Below are positions 36,592 to 45,209 of a stretch of 64,000 nt of DNA, piece after piece. Below the pieces are notes generated by a model. It saw only the letters and a list, made by a program, of their open reading frames with translations, did not search any database and was not told where the DNA came from. The position numbers and the translations under genes were made by a program. The first letter of the stretch is position 1. Each line of letters opens with the position of its first letter. Location: NCBI RefSeq assembly GCF_003472385.1, contig NZ_QRLV01000006.1, positions 1-64,000 of the forward strand, given 5' to 3'. The DNA comes from Sutterella sp. AM11-39. GTDB taxonomy: Bacteria; Pseudomonadota; Gammaproteobacteria; Burkholderiales; Burkholderiaceae_F.

Positions 36592-37578
36592 CTAAGTTCG
36601 GTAGAGCTTGTTGCGATCGTACTTGCCATTGTCTTTGGGAAGACCCACCACATCGGAAACCTGCGCTTCATACGAAGCAAAGAGCGCTTGCATTTCTCTG
36701 GCGTACCACTCCAGAAAGATGCGTACGCGCTTCATGTGCCAGGCCTCGTGGCTTGCCACAATGAAGCACTCCACGGGCGGATGAAACCAGCCGGGCAAAA
36801 TGGCGACGAGTCGCCCCGCGAGCAGATCTTCGTAGATCTGCACAAGCGGCATATCAACGGCCACACCCATGCCTTCGAGAAGAGCGGAGCGAATCGCCAG
36901 GATGTCGGTGGAGCGGATGCAGGAGGCGTAGGTGATCGGTTCGGCCTTGTTGCCTCGGTAGAGCATTTTGGTCTCTTCACGAACGGGGCCGTTGTAGACA
37001 AGTCCCGTGTGCAGGCGCAGGCTCACGGGGTCGAGTGGCATGCCGTGCTTTTGAATATAGGCGGGACTTGCGACCGGCAGATAGACGTTGCGGCCGCGGC
37101 TCATGTAGCACAATCCCGAAAGTGTCGGTTCTCCGGTGATGGTTGCCACGTCGCACAAGCCCTTTTGCACGTCGGCCGGTTTGAAGCCGCTCAAAATCTC
37201 CACCGTGATCTGCGGGTGCAGCTGCTGAAAACGTTGTAGCAACGGCGTAAGGCGCCTTGCGGCAAAGCCGGGAGCCGAGGATAGGCGGATATTGCCGGTA
37301 AGCGCACTATTGTCGTCGATGATCTTTTGCATCAATGAATCGTGCGCGCGAAGAATCGGCGTCATGCGTTTGAGAACCAGTTTGCCCGTTTCCGAGAGCT
37401 CCATCGGACGAGAGTTGTGGCGGATCAGATCGCAACCGAGCGCTTTTTCCAGTCCTGCGATCGCCCGTGAGAGGTTGGAGACATCAACGCCGAGCGCCGA
37501 GGCTGCTGCCGACAGCGTCCCGGTTTTGGCGAAGGTGACGAAGTAGCGCCAGGCGGCGAGGTCGTCGAGTTTGGACAC
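36592..37578 (-). CDS. LysR-family regulator, divergent from the lyase-DcuC genes
   Basis: The 328-aa product begins at a GTG (37578, GGAG eight bases upstream). It has the LysR helix-turn-helix (WRYFVTFAKTGTLSAAASALGVDVSNLSRAI, residues about 10-40) and an effector domain, with a C-terminus longer than usual (FLEWYAREMQALFASYEAQV and a charged tail). The divergent arrangement and a perfect 17-base dyad in the gap make it the probable regulator of the downstream lyase and carrier, with the lyase substrate as possible inducer. Confidence 0.88.
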   Translation of the reverse strand: MSKLDDLAAWRYFVTFAKTGTLSAAASALGVDVSNLSRAIAGLEKALGCDLIRHNSRPMELSETGKLVLKRMTPILRAHDSLMQKIIDDNSALTGNIRLSSAPGFAARRLTPLLQRFQQLHPQITVEILSGFKPADVQKGLCDVATITGEPTLSGLCYMSRGRNVYLPVASPAYIQKHGMPLDPVSLRLHTGLVYNGPVREETKMLYRGNKAEPITYASCIRSTDILAIRSALLEGMGVAVDMPLVQIYEDLLAGRLVAILPGWFHPPVECFIVASHEAWHMKRVRIFLEWYAREMQALFASYEAQVSDVVGLPKDNGKYDRNKLYRT

Positions 37579-37630
37579 GGCAAAATCTCCGAGAAACCAG
37601 ACACATAAGATGCGTTGATTCTTTCATTTC

Positions 37631-37647
37631 TTTGCGTATTACGCAAA
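37631..37647. promoter_or_regulatory. Perfect dyad, likely LysR operator
   Basis: TTTGCGTA-T-TACGCAAA is an exact inverted repeat 53 bases upstream of the LysR gene start. It contains the T-N11-A layout of LysR-type binding sites. A TTGACA at 37654-37659 right beside it could be the -35 of the lyase promoter, although no good -10 lies at the standard distance. Confidence 0.55.
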
Positions 37648-37687
37648 TTAAGTTTGACAAAAACAAATTGTTTTGAGAAGGCGATCA

Positions 37688-37712
37688 ACGGATACTGTCG
37701 ACAAGTATCCGT
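37688..37712 (+). promoter_or_regulatory. Nine-base perfect inverted repeat just upstream of the lyase gene
   Basis: ACGGATACT (37688-37696) and AGTATCCGT (37704-37712) flank a seven-base spacer GTCGACA that is itself palindromic. It ends about 18 bases before the ribosome binding site GGGAG. It could be a second operator or, if transcribed, an RNA hairpin affecting expression of the lyase. Confidence 0.5.
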
Positions 37713-37742
37713 TTATTCTCTTTCATTAGGGAGCAATTTGCC

Positions 37743-39167
37743 GTGATTCACGACGAGTTCTACTGGATCAGCCAGATCAACAAAGCAAGCGTAGTGTCCA
37801 ACAGCCGAGAGAAGCTTCTCGACGAAGCGACGGCCAAGCTTGCTGCCCGCGGCATTGCCGCCGTTGAAAAGGAGGCCGACGTCGATGCCTCAAAACGCGT
37901 CAAGAAGTACATCGCCTACGAACCGATGGTGATAGCCGCTACGGGCCCCGAAGTGACGATTCTGCACGCGGGCCGTTCAAGTCAGGACATTCTCTCGACG
38001 ATGCGAGTGGCTATTCTGCGCGAGCAGACGTTTGAGCTGTGCGAGGCGCTCGATGCGGTGATCGCCAAGATCCTTTCCTTGGCCGAAGAACATCGCGACA
38101 CGGTGGTGCCTAACTACACCAACGGCGTAGCCGCGCAGCCCAACAGCTACGCACACTATCTGTTGGGTTTTGCCGCCGCCTTCCTGCGCGATCGCGAACG
38201 TTTAAACCAGTGCCTCGTGCGTTACAACGAGTGCCCGATGGGCGCGACCGTGCTAAACGGTACGGGCTGGCCCCTGAACCGCGATGACATGGCCAAGCTC
38301 CTTGGCTTTGACCGCCCGCGCCTGAACGCCTTTGACTGTACGTGCGAGACGCCTGTTGACTTTGCGCTTGAAGTGTCGTCGGTCGCCGCTTCCGTCGGCG
38401 TGCACGTCGGCTCCATGATCAACGACATCATGGTGCAGTACGCTCAGAGCCGCCCCTGGATCATTTTGCAGGAAGGAGGAGAAAACACGTACGTCTCTTC
38501 GGCCATGCCGCAAAAGCGCAATCCGGGCCTCATGAATAACTGTCGCGGTGACGCCAGCGACGTCGTCTCGGAAATGACCGCGGTCTTTACGCGCGTGCAC
38601 AATCTCGTTCCCGGCATGGTTGACGGAAAGAGCGTGGCCAAGAACGGTCGCATGACGAAGTCCGCAGTCTCCATGCTGGAGCGCTTCCTCAAAGTGCTGA
38701 ACGCGCTTCGCATCAATCCTGCGCGAGCGCTCGAAGAATTGAACAGCGACTGGACGGCTTCGCAGGAAATCGCCGATCGCCTGATGCACGACCACGGACT
38801 GCCGTTTCGCATTGGTCACCACGTCGCCAGCCGCATGGTTTCCTGGGCGCGAGCCAACAATGTTTTGCCGCAGGACTTCCCGTACGAACAGATGCAGCGC
38901 ATCTATGTTGAAGAAATTCGCGAGGAGTTCCCCGAAGGTCCCGAAGTGCTGCCTATGAGTAAGGAAGAATTTCTCGAGGCGCTTGATCCGCGTAAGATCA
39001 TTGCCAACCGAAAGACCAAGGGCAGCGCCGCTCCCGCAGAGGTCGAGGCGATGCTCGCGGACTTTGCCGCCGGGCTCAAGGCCGAACAGGGCAAGACGAA
39101 CGCGATGCGTCAACAGGTGACCGACGCCATCGCAGGACTCGAGGCCGCCTTTGCCGAACATCTATAA
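37743..39167 (+). CDS. Argininosuccinate lyase-like enzyme of the fumarase/aspartase superfamily
   Basis: The 474-aa product starts at a GTG (GGGAG nine bases upstream). It has the superfamily's three active-site regions in the argininosuccinate lyase style: HAGRSSQD (residues 75-82), YTNGVAAQPNSYAHYL (125-140), and the serine loop VSSAMPQKRNP (251-261). The usual glycine before the two serines is replaced by valine. It is not next to other arginine genes but in one unit with a DcuC-type carrier, so a catabolic role is more likely: release of fumarate from an imported N-succinyl compound (argininosuccinate, ethylenediamine disuccinate or similar). That substrate assignment is inference only. 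Confidence 0.8.
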   Translation: MIHDEFYWISQINKASVVSNSREKLLDEATAKLAARGIAAVEKEADVDASKRVKKYIAYEPMVIAATGPEVTILHAGRSSQDILSTMRVAILREQTFELCEALDAVIAKILSLAEEHRDTVVPNYTNGVAAQPNSYAHYLLGFAAAFLRDRERLNQCLVRYNECPMGATVLNGTGWPLNRDDMAKLLGFDRPRLNAFDCTCETPVDFALEVSSVAASVGVHVGSMINDIMVQYAQSRPWIILQEGGENTYVSSAMPQKRNPGLMNNCRGDASDVVSEMTAVFTRVHNLVPGMVDGKSVAKNGRMTKSAVSMLERFLKVLNALRINPARALEELNSDWTASQEIADRLMHDHGLPFRIGHHVASRMVSWARANNVLPQDFPYEQMQRIYVEEIREEFPEGPEVLPMSKEEFLEALDPRKIIANRKTKGSAAPAEVEAMLADFAAGLKAEQGKTNAMRQQVTDAIAGLEAAFAEHL

Positions 39168-39192
39168 ATTCCAACTCTAAGGAGATAACAAA

Positions 39193-40560
39193 ATGTCTTC
39201 GGTATTGCCTCTGATTGCCGTGATCGTGACAGTGATCGCTGGCTGGGCGCTGATCAAGCGCGTGCAGACGCATATGGTGCTGTTGTTTGCAGGTCTGGCT
39301 ATTTTGATCTGCGTAGCGCTTGCCGGCGTCGGTTTCCTTCCGAAGGGTGTCAAACCGTCAGGATTTTGGCTCTTTGATATTTTCTCGACTTTGAAGTCTA
39401 TTGCCACCAAGCAGAGTTCGGGCATCGGTTTTCTCATCATGACTGCCGGCGGCTTTGCAGCTTATATGGACCGAATCGGCGCTGCCAAGGCGCTTGTGGA
39501 CGTAGCCGTCAAACCGCTTTCGGCCCTGAAGGCTCCTTACCTTGTGCTGGCTTTCGGGTATGTCGTCGGTCAAATGCTTGTGACCGTGATTCCGTCTGCG
39601 GCGGGCCTTGCCATGCTTCTGTTGGTGGCTTTGTTCCCGATTCTCAAGGCCGTGGGCGTTTCTGCCGCAGCGGCCGCTGCCGTGATCGGTACGTCGGCAG
39701 GCATGACCTTTGCCCCGACGGCAGGTACCGCCAGTCTGGCTGCCAAGGTGGGCGGTCTTGATCCGATCATCTACCTCGTTCAGTATCAGTTGCCGCTCGC
39801 AATCCCGACTCTGATCGTCGCCGCGATCGCGCACTATTTCGTGCAGCGCTACTACGACAAGAAGGGTGACGATCAGGTCGCTGAAGTCGTGGAAGTTAAG
39901 AAAGTGGACGTTCCGGTTGTGCCCAAGTGGTATGCCTTCTTCCCGGTGCTTCCGATTGCATTGCTGATCATCTTCTCCAAACTTGTCGTCTCTTCGATCA
40001 AGCTCGATACGGTGGCTGCACTCTTCATGGTGTGGGTGCTCGTGGTAATCGTCGAATGGATCCGCCTGCGCGATGTAAAGAAGATCTTTAAGGATGGCAT
40101 GGCTATGTTCCAGGCCATGGGCAAGATGTTTACGGGTATTGTGGCCCTGATCATCTGCGCTGAGTTCTTTGCCACCGGGCTGAAGACTTCGGGGCTCATT
40201 GACGTCATCATCAACTCGGCCAACGGCGTGGGTGCCGGCATGGGTGTGATGACTGTAATTCTGACGGCGATCGTGTCGCTCGTGACGTTCTTGACGGGTT
40301 CCGGCGTCGGTGCTTACTCATCGTTTGCGTCTTTGGCTCCGGACGTGGCGGCCGGTTTCGGCGGCTCCGTTGAAGCTCTGGTCACTCCGATGCAGTTTGC
40401 AAGCGGCATGATTCGCGCCATGAGCCCGGTGGCCGGTGTGATCATCGCAGTGGCCGGTGCCGCAGGCGTCTCGCCCATGGCCATCGTGCGCCGCACCTGG
40501 ATTCCGATGACACTCGGGTTGATCACCACCTTGATCTTCAATCAGATCTTCTTTGGCTGA
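39193..40560 (+). CDS. C4-dicarboxylate transporter, DcuC family
   Basis: The 455-aa product is a polytopic membrane protein with about twelve hydrophobic segments. It shows GFLIMTAGGFAAYMDRIGAAKALV and VIPSAAGLAMLLLVALFPIL, typical of the DcuC/DcuD family (TC 2.A.61), and the C-terminal TGSGVGAYSSFASLAPDVA and MSPVAGVIIAVAGAAGVSP. DcuC proteins export succinate or exchange C4-dicarboxylates anaerobically. It starts 25 bases after the lyase (AAGGAG upstream), so both are expected to work together: substrate in or succinate/fumarate out. A terminator follows directly. Confidence 0.88.
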   Translation: MSSVLPLIAVIVTVIAGWALIKRVQTHMVLLFAGLAILICVALAGVGFLPKGVKPSGFWLFDIFSTLKSIATKQSSGIGFLIMTAGGFAAYMDRIGAAKALVDVAVKPLSALKAPYLVLAFGYVVGQMLVTVIPSAAGLAMLLLVALFPILKAVGVSAAAAAAVIGTSAGMTFAPTAGTASLAAKVGGLDPIIYLVQYQLPLAIPTLIVAAIAHYFVQRYYDKKGDDQVAEVVEVKKVDVPVVPKWYAFFPVLPIALLIIFSKLVVSSIKLDTVAALFMVWVLVVIVEWIRLRDVKKIFKDGMAMFQAMGKMFTGIVALIICAEFFATGLKTSGLIDVIINSANGVGAGMGVMTVILTAIVSLVTFLTGSGVGAYSSFASLAPDVAAGFGGSVEALVTPMQFASGMIRAMSPVAGVIIAVAGAAGVSPMAIVRRTWIPMTLGLITTLIFNQIFFG

Positions 40561-40586
40561 TCAAGCGACTGACTTCAGACACAATG

Positions 40587-40621
40587 GCCCGTGAAGCTCA
40601 CAAGGTGACACGGGCTTTTTA
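40587..40621. terminator. Terminator between dcuC-like gene and ribF
   Basis: GCCCGTG (40587-40593) pairs with CACGGGC (40609-40615), followed by TTTTTA. It lies between convergent genes. Confidence 0.7.
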
Positions 40622-40627
40622 GTGGCT

Positions 40628-41566
40628 TCAGACGCCTAGAAGTCGTCGCGCCGTTTCGGCATCACGGTTGATGGCAGCCTTGAGCTCTTCGAGTCCCGAG
40701 AACTTCTTTTCGTCTCTGAGTTTTTGCACGAACTCAATTTCGACGATGCGCCCGTATGCGTTGCCGGAATAATTAAAGACGAATGTTTCGAGAAGCCAGC
40801 GGCGCTCAGACGCAACGGTCGGCTTGTAGCCGAGGCTTGCGGCGCCTCCGAATACGGTTTCGCCGTCGAGCCCCTTGACGCGCACGGCAAAGACGCCGTG
40901 CAGGGCGCAGACGGCCTTTGAGCCAGGAGGCAGCATTGCCACATTGAGCGTCGGAAATCCCAGTGTTCGGCCGAGCGCGGCGCCGTGGATGACGCGGCCG
41001 GTGACGCGGTAGGGGCGTCCAAGCATGGTTTGCGCTTCATTAAGATCGCCCGATGCCATTGCAGCACGAATGCGAGAACTCGATACTCTCTCGTCAGATT
41101 GATAGAGCAAAGGGGTGGCAACGGCTTCAAAGCCTAAGGTTTCGCCCAGACGCTTGAGCTCGGAAAAGTCACCTGAGCCGCCTGCACCAAAATGGAAATT
41201 GTTGCCCACCGTCACCCAACGGCAACTGATGCCTTCGGCGAGGATGTCGCGCGCAAACGCTTCGGGCGAGAGTGAGGCAAATCGTTTGTGAAAGGGCATG
41301 ATGTAGACCGCATCAATGCCGCAGCCGGCAATGGCGATCATTTTGTCGCGCAGCGTGCAGATGCGGGCAAAGGGATCTTTGCCGAAGAGTTCGCGCGGAT
41401 GCGGTTCAAACGTGACGACGGCGGCAGCGAGCCCTCGGGCGTGCGCTACCTGAGTCACCGCGCGAAGGAGTCGCTGGTGGCCGAGGTGAACGCCGTCGAA
41501 ATTTCCGATGGCGACTGCGCAGGGGCGTTTGTGAGAGGGGCCGGGAAGGCCGCTGATAATCTGCAT
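40628..41566 (-). CDS. ribF: Bifunctional riboflavin kinase/FAD synthetase
   Basis: RibF makes FMN and FAD. The 312-aa protein has the nucleotidyltransferase HxGH-type start VAIGNFDGVHLGHQRLL (residues about 19-35), the ISSTRIR-like VSSSRIRAAMASGDL, and the kinase domain GRVIHGAALGRTLGFPTLNVAM with the family's PTAN-like loop. The C-terminal ELKAAINRDAETARRLL is the usual end. In most betaproteobacteria ribF is directly upstream of ileS; here they are separated by a LysR-lyase-DcuC cassette. It is divergent from purN. Confidence 0.95.
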   Translation of the reverse strand: MQIISGLPGPSHKRPCAVAIGNFDGVHLGHQRLLRAVTQVAHARGLAAAVVTFEPHPRELFGKDPFARICTLRDKMIAIAGCGIDAVYIMPFHKRFASLSPEAFARDILAEGISCRWVTVGNNFHFGAGGSGDFSELKRLGETLGFEAVATPLLYQSDERVSSSRIRAAMASGDLNEAQTMLGRPYRVTGRVIHGAALGRTLGFPTLNVAMLPPGSKAVCALHGVFAVRVKGLDGETVFGGAASLGYKPTVASERRWLLETFVFNYSGNAYGRIVEIEFVQKLRDEKKFSGLEELKAAINRDAETARRLLGV

Positions 41567-41860
41567 GCCGGTCTGTAGGATGAATGTTGCCTAAATGACG
41601 GTCAGAAGCGTGAGGCGGTTGATCGGAACCGTTCGCACAGAAACTTACCGTCGCAGATTATAAGAAAAGGCCTTCGGCGATGTGATGCGAATTCTTTTCC
41701 TGCCGTTGCTGCAACTCAAGTACAATTGCCCTGCCAAAACAGAGCGGGTGTCGCTCGTTGACTCGACACCCCTTGTCCATTCGAGATTTCCAGATTTCCT
41801 TTAATTAGATAGATATATGCTGACCCGGTCTTGGAGAAAGAGCCGGGCGCATTTGCATTC
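41567..41860. other. Divergent region between ribF and purN with leader hairpin
   Basis: This 294-base gap has a -10-like TACAAT at 41721-41726 facing purN and a strong hairpin, GGGTGTCG (41746-41753) with CGACACCC (41764-41771), in the presumed purN leader. The hairpin is not followed by a T-run. I found no match to a known purine riboswitch. Confidence 0.4.
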
Positions 41861-42514
41861 ATGAAAAACATCGTAGTTTTGATCTCGGGCCGTGGCTCGA
41901 ATTTCGTGGCGATTGCTCAGGCCTGTGAAAGGGAAAATTGGGCTGCCGAGGGCATCCGCATTTCGCTTGTTCTTTCCAACCGTCCCGATGCGGCCGGACT
42001 TGAACGCGCCAAGGAAATGGGCATCGAAACGGCCGTGGTCGATCACAAGGCTTTCGAGACCCGTGAAGACTTCGAACGCGCCATGATTGAGATCATCGAC
42101 AAGCACAATCCCGATGTGGTGGTGCTTGCCGGCTTCATGCGCGTTCTGACGCCCGTCTTTGTCGATCACTACGAAGGCAAGATTCTCAATATTCATCCCG
42201 CTCTGCTGCCGCTCTTTAAGGGCCTGGATACGCACAACCGCGCGTTGCAGGCCGGCGTTCGCGTGCACGGCTGCACGGTGCACTTCGTGAGTTCGGAACT
42301 CGACGGCGGCGCCATCATCGGTCAGGCTGTCGTGCCGGTGCTCGCAAGCGATGATGCCGATACGCTTGCTCACCGCGGCCTTCGTCTCGAACATATTCTT
42401 TATCCGCGTGCCGTCAAGGCCGTGGCTTCCGGCAAGGTCAAACTTGTCGACGGCCGCACCGTGACGGACGACGAAACGGCCAAGTCGCTCGCCGTTTTTG
42501 ACTGCTGCGCATAA
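41861..42514 (+). CDS. purN: Phosphoribosylglycinamide formyltransferase
   Basis: PurN transfers a formyl group from 10-formyl-THF to GAR in purine synthesis, using the product of fhs in this window. The 217-aa protein begins MKNIVVLISGRGSNFVAIAQA (PRPP-like phosphate loop, first 20 residues) and has the catalytic region LAGFMRVLTPVFVDHYEGKILNIHPALLPLFKG (Asn-x-His within NIHPALLP) and VHFVSSELDGGAIIGQ (catalytic Asp). The frame extends upstream to a TTG at 41831 but the ATG at 41861 gives the standard N-terminus. Confidence 0.95.
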   Translation: MKNIVVLISGRGSNFVAIAQACERENWAAEGIRISLVLSNRPDAAGLERAKEMGIETAVVDHKAFETREDFERAMIEIIDKHNPDVVVLAGFMRVLTPVFVDHYEGKILNIHPALLPLFKGLDTHNRALQAGVRVHGCTVHFVSSELDGGAIIGQAVVPVLASDDADTLAHRGLRLEHILYPRAVKAVASGKVKLVDGRTVTDDETAKSLAVFDCCA

Positions 42515-42522
42515 GAAAAGCC

Positions 42523-43986
42523 ATGGAACAGAAAACCAAAAAGATGCCGTTTGCGCCGGTCAAGGTCCGCCGCGAAAAATCGGAAAAGAAGCTCACGGAA
42601 CGTCAACGTGCCGCTCAGAAGCGCCAGGCCGAGCAAAACCGCAAGGCTGCTCCTGCCAAGGGCGTGCCTTCCGCGATGCGCCAGCAAAAGCTCAATCCCA
42701 ACAAGGTCCGCATCACCAATCTGATCGCGGGTGAACTCGCGCGCGCTTTTGCAGTGATCCTCAAGCTTGACGGTCCGGCCGACACGCTCATGAAGGCGTT
42801 CTTCAAGTCCAACCCGAAGTTGGGCAGCCGCGATCGCACGATTCTTGCCGAAGCCATCTTCTACGCGCTGCGTCACTATTCCGAAATTGCCTGGCGCATG
42901 AAGCCGGTGAAGCCCGAACGCGCTCCCAAGGTGGCCGCGTTCCTGACGCTTGCGATGCAGTACGGTGTCGAGAGCATGGGCGATCAGGTTCTCGGCTCCG
43001 AAAAGGGCCCGGTGACCAATATGCTGGGACTGAATCTCGAAAAGGCTCCGCCCGAAGTGCGCGCCGAGATGCCGTTCTGGCTGTATGAGCTCGAAAGCAA
43101 GCAGTACGGCGAAGCCGCTGCGAAGCTCTTTGAGGCTTCGTTGCAGGGAGCTCCGCTTGACTTGCGTGTCAATACACTGAAAGCCAAGCGCGAAGACGTC
43201 ATTGCGGAACTTGCCGAGCACAAGGTGACGGCCGAACCCATGCAGTTCTCGCCTGACGGCATCCGTCTGACGGACAAGCCCGGCTTGATTCGCTGGCCAG
43301 TCTACCAGGAAGGCCGCATTGATATTCAGGACGAGGGCAGTCAGCTGATTGCTCGCTTGGTCGGTGCCAAGCGCGGTGAAATGGTTTGTGACTTCTGCGC
43401 GGGTGCCGGAGGCAAGACGTTGGCTCTCGGTGCACTGATGAAGTCTTCCGGCCGTCTGTACGCCTTTGATATCAACGAAAAGCGCTTGCAGGGGCTCACC
43501 CCGCGTATGCGCCGCGCCGGACTTTCCAACGTCCACCCGGTGGCCATTCGCGATGAAAAGGACAACCGCATCAAGCGTCTGCGCGGCAAATTCGATCGCG
43601 TACTGGTGGATGCGCCCTGTACCGGTACCGGTACGCTTCGCCGCAACCCGGATCTGAAGTGGCGTCTGACCCCGCAGGAACTCGATCGCATCAATGCGGT
43701 GCAAAAGAGTGTTCTGGAGGAGGCTGCCAAGCTTCTCAAGCCCGAAGGTCGCATCGTGTACGCGACCTGCTCGGTGCTGCAGCGTGAAAACCAGGATGTC
43801 GTCAATGCGTTCCTGGAATCTCATCCGGAATTTGAACTTCTGAACGCCACCGACGTGCTCGCCAAGCAGGGGGTGACACTGCCTGACTTCCAGAAGGAAG
43901 AGTTCGGGGACTTCTTCGTGATGCTGCCGCATCGCCATCACACCGACGGTTTCTTTGCGGCCGTGTTGCAGAAGAAGAAAGCCTGA
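42523..43986 (+). CDS. RsmB/NOP-family RNA (cytosine-5) methyltransferase
   Basis: The 487-aa product has a highly basic N-terminal extension (residues 1-60), an NusB-like RNA-binding domain, and a SAM-dependent catalytic domain. That domain shows VCDFCAGAGGKTLALGALM (motif I), VDAPCTGTGTLRRNPDLKWRLT (motif IV, with the PCTGTG cysteine) and VYATCSVLQRENQDVV (motif VI, with the catalytic TCS cysteine). The family methylates C5 of cytosine in 16S rRNA (C967 for RsmB). It lies 8 bases after purN, so the pair is likely one unit; a terminator follows. Confidence 0.9.
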   Translation: MEQKTKKMPFAPVKVRREKSEKKLTERQRAAQKRQAEQNRKAAPAKGVPSAMRQQKLNPNKVRITNLIAGELARAFAVILKLDGPADTLMKAFFKSNPKLGSRDRTILAEAIFYALRHYSEIAWRMKPVKPERAPKVAAFLTLAMQYGVESMGDQVLGSEKGPVTNMLGLNLEKAPPEVRAEMPFWLYELESKQYGEAAAKLFEASLQGAPLDLRVNTLKAKREDVIAELAEHKVTAEPMQFSPDGIRLTDKPGLIRWPVYQEGRIDIQDEGSQLIARLVGAKRGEMVCDFCAGAGGKTLALGALMKSSGRLYAFDINEKRLQGLTPRMRRAGLSNVHPVAIRDEKDNRIKRLRGKFDRVLVDAPCTGTGTLRRNPDLKWRLTPQELDRINAVQKSVLEEAAKLLKPEGRIVYATCSVLQRENQDVVNAFLESHPEFELLNATDVLAKQGVTLPDFQKEEFGDFFVMLPHRHHTDGFFAAVLQKKKA

Positions 43987-44011
43987 TTTCATTCGCTTTC
44001 CAGCAAAACAA

Positions 44012-44050
44012 AGAGCCTTGTCGAGAACGTATCGGCAAGGCTCTGATGTT
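44012..44050. terminator. Terminator between the methyltransferase and araC-type genes
   Basis: AGAGCCTTG (44012-44020) pairs perfectly with CAAGGCTCT (44036-44044), followed by GATGTTTTG. It separates convergent genes. Confidence 0.65.
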
Positions 44051-44072
44051 TTGCGTGAGGGATGTCCGAAGA

Positions 44073-45005
44073 TCAGTTCCGTTCGGAAATCGACTTCTTG
44101 GGCGGCAGACCGAATGTGCGCTTGTATTCGCGACTGAACTGATTCGGGCTCGTGTAGCCGACTTCATACGCGGCTTGGCTCGCACTGTATCCGCGCGCCA
44201 CCATCAAGTGCTGGGCAAGAAACAGGCACTGACGCTTGTAATACTGCAACGGCGTCATCTTGGTGACCGTTTGGAAGTGACGGTAGAACGTCGAGCGCGT
44301 CATGTTGCACATCTCTGCCAGGGCCTCGATGTCAAGGGGCTTGCCCGTGTTCTGACGAATCCATTGAATTGCGCGATTGATGCGGTTGGCGGGCGTGTTC
44401 TGACTGAAGAACTGTGAAAGTGCAGCACCCTGCGGGCTCATGAGAAGCACGTAGGTGAGCTCGCGCTCGATAATCGGGCCTCGTGTGGCCAGCTGCTCAG
44501 GATTCTGATAGACCAGACGCAGCAGTCGTTCAAAGGCTTCGACGATGTCCACCGTTGCGGGCATCGCAGTGAAGGCGTGAACGGTGTGACCGACAACGAC
44601 TCCCTTGTGTTTGGCTGCAATCTCGGGGCAGGTTGCCAACAGATCGGTCAAAACTTGTGGATCAAGTTCCACGGAGATGGAGACAAACGGTTTGGTGTCG
44701 CTTGCACATGTCACTTCGTAGCTGGCAGGGGAGTCCGCCGCCGTCGTGCAGCTCGTGCCTTTGCCGTATTCAATGTTTTGCCCGTCAGTCGTGCTGCGCT
44801 TACGCCCTTGAAGAATCAGACCGGTTGAAAGCGTGTAAAAAGTATTGGTATTGACTATCGGACAGGGCTGCACGTGAAAATGCAACCGCGGCATTGCTTT
44901 GGGAGAAAAAAGAGATACACCGTTTTCTCTCCACTGATTCAGAGCAATATCCTTGAGCGCATCCAGACGGGCGCGAAGATCTTCTGACAGCGTAATCTCG
45001 AACAC
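44073..45005 (-). CDS. AraC-family transcriptional regulator
   Basis: The 310-aa product has an AraC_N-type sensing domain (KAMPRLHFHVQPCPIVNTNTFYTLS onward) and a C-terminal double helix-turn-helix (NRAIQWIRQNTGKPLDIEALAEMCNMTRSTFYRHF and the second motif QAAYEVGYTSPNQFSREYKRTFG). I chose the GTG at 45005 because AAAGGA lies seven bases upstream; longer frames reach 45206 but run through a terminator-like hairpin and look non-coding. It follows the carboxymuconolactone-decarboxylase-like gene on the same strand, a pairing often seen for this AraC subfamily, so that gene is a plausible target. Confidence 0.83.
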   Translation of the reverse strand: MFEITLSEDLRARLDALKDIALNQWRENGVSLFSPKAMPRLHFHVQPCPIVNTNTFYTLSTGLILQGRKRSTTDGQNIEYGKGTSCTTAADSPASYEVTCASDTKPFVSISVELDPQVLTDLLATCPEIAAKHKGVVVGHTVHAFTAMPATVDIVEAFERLLRLVYQNPEQLATRGPIIERELTYVLLMSPQGAALSQFFSQNTPANRINRAIQWIRQNTGKPLDIEALAEMCNMTRSTFYRHFQTVTKMTPLQYYKRQCLFLAQHLMVARGYSASQAAYEVGYTSPNQFSREYKRTFGLPPKKSISERN

Positions 45006-45158
45006 AAGCGAATCCTTTCTTTGTTCCGCCGAACAATGTTTGTCATCACACTCGCATTGGCAATTGAAAAGCCATAGCGTACTCATTTTGCACCCGTAAT
45101 TTTGCAGAAACTTTGCATTGTCGTCAGCTGAAACGGCAGTCTGTTTGAAAATGTTTCG

Positions 45159-45191
45159 GGCTGCCTGCTCGGAGAGGAAAAGCAGGCAGCC
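45159..45191 (-). terminator. Ten-base-pair hairpin after the CMD-family gene
   Basis: On the minus strand GGCTGCCTGC pairs perfectly with GCAGGCAGCC over a 13-base loop. It lies 19 bases past the CMD stop. No T-run follows, so it may be an mRNA-stabilising hairpin or a rho-assisted end. Confidence 0.5.
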
Positions 45192-45209
45192 TGAAGAGCC
45201 GTTCAAGAG

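Noticed and set aside
42400..43992. Long minus-strand frame opposite the RsmB-family gene (530 codons), similar frames opposite fhs, folC, ileS and the lyase
   Set aside because: All are mirror frames of well-supported genes with low-complexity products.
45006..45206. 67-residue N-terminal extension of the AraC regulator
   Set aside because: It crosses a ten-base-pair terminator-like hairpin and has unusual composition; the GTG at 45005 has a good ribosome binding site.
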